A stretch of 64,000 bases of DNA from an uncultured Bacteroidales bacterium. GTDB lineage: Bacteria > Bacteroidota > Bacteroidia > Bacteroidales > F082. This document shows positions 60,915 to 64,000 of this stretch, one piece after another. The position numbers and the translations under genes were made by a program. The DNA lies in the NCBI GenBank assembly GCA_905234455.1, contig CAJOIH010000009.1:1-64000 (forward strand), written 5' to 3'. The notes under the pieces are model-generated. The model was given only the letters and a program-made list of their open reading frames with translations, had not been told where the DNA came from and searched no databases. How positions within the stretch are numbered: position 1 is the first letter of the stretch; each line of letters starts with the position of its first letter.

Positions 60915-61100
60915 TATGTGGTGTCCGAAAGGACTCAATAGGGAATCGGGTGTGAATCCCGGACAGTTCCCGCTGCTGTGTCGGTTGGACGCTTGCCACT
61001 ATGCCACTGTGACGGGAAGGCGGCAAGTAGAGACCTTAGTCAGAAGACCTGCCCCATGTCGGTAAACAAGGCTTTCGGGATAAGAGCCGGCGTTCATTTA
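60915..61100 (+). ncRNA. Cobalamin (adenosylcobalamin-type) riboswitch
   Basis: The leader of the B12 operon contains the conserved riboswitch elements in order: hairpin GTCCGAAAGGAC (60923-60934), GGGAATCGGGTGTGAATCCC (60941-60960) with the following ACAGTTCCCGCTGCTGT, then GCCACTGTGACGGGAAGGC (61003-61021) and the B12-box-like AGTCAGAAGACCTGCC (61038-61053). After it, GGCTTTCGGGATAAGAGCC (61070-61088) can form an expression-platform hairpin that may block translation. Binding of cobalamin should lower expression of the downstream uptake genes. Confidence 0.93.
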
Positions 61101-61166
61101 TTAATAGGTGTACCCGACCCCAACTCGAAGTTTTGAGGGAATTGACATTATTAACCTTAAAAACTT

Positions 61167-62360
61167 ATGCGTATGCGTATTAAAAACTTTACTCTTTTGT
61201 TCCTTATGGGAATCTTTGGTCTTTTCACGACCAACCTCTTTGCACAGCAAGATGCCACCATCGATCCTGAGAACATCCGCTACTGGATCGGCGAAGGCGA
61301 AAATCAAGTGGTCTTCATCGCCAACTGGGCTGAGCCCGACACCGCACTGGCTTGGGGCTATCGCTTTGCAGGCGAAAGTGTTACCATCAAAGATGTCATG
61401 GACGGCATCGCCGAGGTGGACTATCGTTTCAGCTATGAAGCAAGCGGCAGCTGGCTTCTCGACATGCACTTCAAAGACGATGTCCTCGACCTGAGCCTTG
61501 TTGAACAGATGTGGGTCTCCTATCTGGTCAATGGCGAGTCGTCATGGGATACCTATGATGTAAAGACGCTTGTGAACAATGATTATGTGAAACTGGGCGA
61601 CACCCATTGCGGTACCCTGATTGACCCGGAGAACTACATCTATGTCTGGGAAAAGGAAGTCGTTGCCGTGTATCCTCTCGCCGACGAAGCCATGATTGAT
61701 CCCTCTGAGATCCTCTATTGGGTTGGTGAAGGCGAAAACGAAGTGATCTTTGCCGTCAACTGGGCTGAACCCGATGTGTGCTATGCCTGGGGTTACCGCT
61801 TCTCCACCAACGATGTGCTGGTGAAGACCGTGATGGATGGCATCGCCGCTGCCGACGACCGCTTCGCTTACGAAGTCGGTAGCTGGGGCGTGGGTGACAT
61901 CACCTTCAACTACGGCGATCTGCATCTGGCCCTCGTCGGTCCCTACTGGATGTACAACATCAACGGCGGCTATGCCTGGTATGGCTATGACGAACAGGCT
62001 GTGTCCAATGGCGATTTCATCAAATGGGGTGATGTCGCTGTCGGCACTGAAATCGCACCCTGGACCTATGTCTGGGAAACCCCTGTCACTCCTGTCGCCA
62101 ACAACACCTCCGTTGCTGAAAACAGCACCGTGTCGTCGCTCTATCCCAACCCCGCCACTTCGTTCACCATGCTCGAAGTCGGCATGAGCAATGCCACCGT
62201 GACCGTCACCGACCTCCAAGGCCGTGTGCTTCGCAGCTTCGCCGTCAATAACGACAACGAGGCCGTCCGTATTGAAACCGAAGGCTTCCAGGCCGGTCTG
62301 TACTTCGTGACCGTGAGTGATGGCACCAACACCCAGACCCTGAAACTCTCCGTGAAATGA
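61167..62360 (+). CDS. B12-regulated T9SS protein with duplicated domain
   Basis: A 397-aa exported protein, first gene after the riboswitch. The signal peptide (about 1-27, cut near FAQ-Q) is followed by two homologous domains (about 32-165 and 176-311), each with IxYWxGEGENxVxFxxNWAEPD, AWGYRF, DVMDGIA/TVMDGIA and xDxRFxYE, and then a T9SS type A sorting domain (LYPNPATSFTMLEV, QAGLYFVTVSDG). The YWVGEG domain is, as far as I recall, found in other B12-regulated surface proteins of Bacteroidota. Direct placement under the riboswitch suggests binding or capture of corrinoids at the cell surface; this is inference. ATG at 61173 is an alternative start. Confidence 0.8.
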   Translation: MRMRIKNFTLLFLMGIFGLFTTNLFAQQDATIDPENIRYWIGEGENQVVFIANWAEPDTALAWGYRFAGESVTIKDVMDGIAEVDYRFSYEASGSWLLDMHFKDDVLDLSLVEQMWVSYLVNGESSWDTYDVKTLVNNDYVKLGDTHCGTLIDPENYIYVWEKEVVAVYPLADEAMIDPSEILYWVGEGENEVIFAVNWAEPDVCYAWGYRFSTNDVLVKTVMDGIAAADDRFAYEVGSWGVGDITFNYGDLHLALVGPYWMYNINGGYAWYGYDEQAVSNGDFIKWGDVAVGTEIAPWTYVWETPVTPVANNTSVAENSTVSSLYPNPATSFTMLEVGMSNATVTVTDLQGRVLRSFAVNNDNEAVRIETEGFQAGLYFVTVSDGTNTQTLKLSVK

Positions 62361-62399
62361 TAAAATCTTATCCATATTTTTAGTGATTTTCCCGCTTAT

Positions 62400-62426
62400 G
62401 TCGGTGGCGCGAATCGCGCCACCGAC
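62400..62426. other. Intercistronic hairpin in the B12 operon
   Basis: GTCGGTGGCGCG, loop AAT, CGCGCCACCGAC: a perfect 12-bp stem between the T9SS gene and the BtuG-like gene, 27 nt before the latter's ATG. No T tract follows, so it looks more like an mRNA-stability or processing element than a complete terminator. Confidence 0.8.
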
Positions 62427-62453
62427 AGGCAGGAAGTTTGGAAAAATGATAAT

Positions 62454-63575
62454 ATGAAAAAACTGTTCTTTTTCTTGGCATGTCTTGTTGCCTTGACGAT
62501 CACCTCCTGCAAGCCGGATCCGCTCCCGGATGATCCGACTCCCGATGACCCCACCACGGATACGGTTGAGCCCGTTGTGCCGACCATTGCAAAAGGCGTG
62601 TTCGTCATCAATGAAGGCAATTTCACCTATGCCAACTCCACTTTGACCTTCTATGATCCCGAAATGGATACCGTGGCGAACAACTTGTTCTATCGTGCCA
62701 ATGGCGCTCCCATCGGCGATGTGGGTCAGAGTCTCACCCTGATCGACGGGAAACTCTATATCGTGGTCAACGCCAGCAATTATATCTATAAAGTGGATGC
62801 CAACACCATCAAGTGCGACCTTACCCAGCCATATATGATTGCCGATTTCGTGCAGCCGCGTTATATGCTTCCAATCGCCCCCAACAAGGCCTATGTGTCT
62901 GACTTGGCAAGTACCGAATTGTTCATCATCAACCCGCAGGACATGACCCATACCGGAAGCATCCACATGGGTAAGTCGACCGAGACCATGGTCCAGGTGG
63001 GACAGGAGGTCTATGTGACCAACTGGTCGAAGGTGTATATCCCTGATATGGTGAACAACACGGTCCAGGTGGTGGATGCCAACAACGATGTGAAAGTGGC
63101 TGACATCACCGTGGGCAAGGAACCCAACAGCATGGTGGTCGACAAGAACGGCCAAGTGTGGGTGCTTTGCGAAGGCGCCATGTGGGACCTCGAACCTGGG
63201 AAACCTGAGCTTTGGAAGATCGACCCGATGACGAAACAGGCCACCCTCATGGTGACATTCACTGAGACCACCTTGAACCTGGCTATCGACCCCTCGGGGA
63301 GTTATCTCTATTACGTCCGTGGCGGTGATTGGGTCAATGGCGGCGATGTGCATCGCGTCAGCATCGACACCCCCACCGAGGAGGATAGCTTCGTGATTCC
63401 CTCCGAAGGAAGAATGTTCTATAAAGTCTTCGTGAATCCCAATAATGGCGATATTTACCTGTCCGATGCCAAGACTTACGTGCAAAACGGCACCGTCTAC
63501 CGTTACTCGTCTGACGGCGTGCTGCTGAAGTCGTTCGATGCCGGCATCTGCCCGGGATTTATGTTGTTTAACTGA
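62454..63575 (+). CDS. btuG: BtuG-like cobalamin-binding surface lipoprotein (DUF5074-type propeller)
   Basis: A 373-aa lipoprotein. The signal segment ends in ITSCKPD (lipid Cys at about 19) and is followed by an acidic Pro-rich linker (DPLPDDPTPDDPTTD), typical of exposed lipoproteins. The rest is a YncE-like beta propeller beginning GVFVINEGNFTYANSTLTFYDP and including DIGQSL-type blades (VGQSLTLIDGKLYIVVNAS, VVDKNGQVWVLCEGAMW, YLYYVRGG). BtuG proteins of Bacteroides bind cobalamin very tightly beside the BtuB transporter. The riboswitch-led context supports the call; btuB itself is not in the window. Confidence 0.85.
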   Translation: MKKLFFFLACLVALTITSCKPDPLPDDPTPDDPTTDTVEPVVPTIAKGVFVINEGNFTYANSTLTFYDPEMDTVANNLFYRANGAPIGDVGQSLTLIDGKLYIVVNASNYIYKVDANTIKCDLTQPYMIADFVQPRYMLPIAPNKAYVSDLASTELFIINPQDMTHTGSIHMGKSTETMVQVGQEVYVTNWSKVYIPDMVNNTVQVVDANNDVKVADITVGKEPNSMVVDKNGQVWVLCEGAMWDLEPGKPELWKIDPMTKQATLMVTFTETTLNLAIDPSGSYLYYVRGGDWVNGGDVHRVSIDTPTEEDSFVIPSEGRMFYKVFVNPNNGDIYLSDAKTYVQNGTVYRYSSDGVLLKSFDAGICPGFMLFN

Positions 63576-63576
63576 T

Positions 63577-63738
63577 ATGAAAAAGATCTGTCCCAAATGC
63601 GGTAAGGAGTTCGAGTGCGTCCACTCGGTGGACTGCTGGTGCGTCAAGGTGAAACTCACCGACGAGGCCCGTCAGCGACTGAAAGTCTATAACAATTGCC
63701 TATGCAAGGAATGTCTCGAAAGCTTTGCCCAATCCTGA
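63577..63738 (+). CDS. Small cysteine-rich CWC-type protein
   Basis: A 53-aa protein that starts one base after the BtuG-like stop. It begins MKKICPKCGKEFEC and continues VDCWCVKVKL and NCLCKECL, with eight Cys in CxxC/CWC patterns, matching the Cys-rich CWC family, which is likely to bind zinc. No signal peptide. Similar small genes accompany B12-related operons in Bacteroidota (recalled, not searched). Role unknown; a metal sensor or carrier is possible. Confidence 0.82.
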   Translation: MKKICPKCGKEFECVHSVDCWCVKVKLTDEARQRLKVYNNCLCKECLESFAQS

Positions 63739-64000
63739 TGTCTTTGATGCTCACGGTGCTTTTGCTGGCATCGTGTGCATCGAAGACCGTGCAGGAATCC
63801 TCCGATAAGCCGCATGGGGAGAACCTCATGCGGTACGCCTGCAATGTGGCCGTTTACGAGGCCGACTCGGGCTATCGGATGGAGGTGCGCAACCCTTGGG
63901 ACACTGCCGTGTTGATGGGCAGCTACTTCATCCCACAAGAGGGTTTCGACGCCTTCATCTGCTTCTCGTCCACCCAATGGTCGGTGTTCCTCGAACTGGG
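63702..64000 (+). CDS. BtuF-like ABC transporter substrate-binding lipoprotein (partial)
   Basis: The 5' end of a gene cut by the window edge; 99 codons are visible. A signal segment ends in LLLASCASK (lipobox LASC), so it is a lipoprotein. The next residues, LMRYACNVAVYEADSGYRMEVRNPWDTA, and then GFDAFICFSSTQWSVFLELG match the opening of Bacteroidota iron/cobalamin ABC substrate-binding proteins. It starts inside the CWC gene (overlap of 37 nt from the first ATG, 28 nt from that at 63711). By context it should carry cobalamin to a BtuCD-type transporter. Confidence 0.78.
   Translation, partial: MQGMSRKLCPILMSLMLTVLLLASCASKTVQESSDKPHGENLMRYACNVAVYEADSGYRMEVRNPWDTAVLMGSYFIPQEGFDAFICFSSTQWSVFLEL

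Noticed and set aside
61542-63659. Open frame of 705 codons on the minus strand opposite the B12 operon
   Set aside because: It lies opposite three well-supported plus-strand genes, shows no recognisable domain or promoter, and its His/Gly/Val-rich sequence is typical of an antisense shadow.

Overview
The window looks like a chromosomal segment of a member of the Bacteroidota, most likely the order Bacteroidales. The evidence is: (i) several secreted proteins ending in a type IX secretion (T9SS) type A sorting domain; (ii) promoters carrying the Bacteroidota -7 motif TAnnTTTG instead of an E. coli-type -10 box, with no clear Shine-Dalgarno sequences; (iii) order-typical genes such as a SecD-SecF fusion, a DUF4290 gene, MurA with Asp in place of the catalytic Cys, a Kgp-like C25 peptidase and a BtuG-like cobalamin lipoprotein. 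Genus and species cannot be fixed from the sequence alone. Most genes are moderately GC-rich; the first gene (39-728) and the 45692-46353 pair are visibly more AT-rich and may be acquired.

Layout. 39-1560: a FISUMP-type lipoprotein and a REP-associated Y1 transposase bracketed by mirrored short palindromes. 1566-3485: htpG. 3611-8485: an operon of two paralogous exported TPR proteins and a membrane TIR protein. 8556-12215: a T9SS adhesin-like protein and a class I methyltransferase. 12257-16691: a second TIR operon (membrane TIR protein, BACON-repeat/barrel-like protein, unrecognised exported protein). 16739-19536: ilvE and an Omp28/T9SS protein, closed by a terminator. 19610-29180 (minus): Kgp-like C25 protease, PorE-like OmpA protein carrying a degenerate retropepsin-like tail, purM, prfA and pyrF. 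29278-32364: secDF. 32479-40758 (minus): uvrD/pcrA, DUF4290 gene, murA, grpE, dnaJ and a Nat-like ABC exporter. 40797-46353: SprT-like protein, COG0523 metallochaperone with a His-rich loop, secreted protein, acyl-ACP thioesterase, HydE-like radical SAM enzyme, and a DUF2442-HTH/DUF4160 pair. 46510-50663: etfB-etfA-acyl-CoA dehydrogenase-LolA-like gene. 50676-54639: internally duplicated lipoprotein and a C10 protease. 54629-56020: radical SAM gene, a compact nested-palindrome element and two tRNA-Ser genes. 56093-60893: GWxTD protein, lipid A-type acyltransferase, glycosyltransferase, aroQ and a ferredoxin-type aldo/keto reductase. 60915-64000: cobalamin riboswitch followed by a B12-uptake operon running off the window.

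How the genes work together. Cell-envelope and export functions dominate: T9SS cargo proteins, a PorE-like T9SS/peptidoglycan-anchoring candidate, SecDF, a LolA-like protein and chaperones. The most unusual parts are the two operons in which a catalytically plausible TIR domain is tethered to the inner membrane and co-encoded with exported proteins, which suggests trans-envelope sensing with a possible NAD-consuming output; the PorE-like protein whose C-terminal retropepsin-like domain has lost its catalytic motif; the structured element abutting a tRNA-Ser gene; and a T9SS protein with a duplicated domain placed directly under cobalamin riboswitch control. Functional statements are inferred from motifs read by eye; no database search was run.
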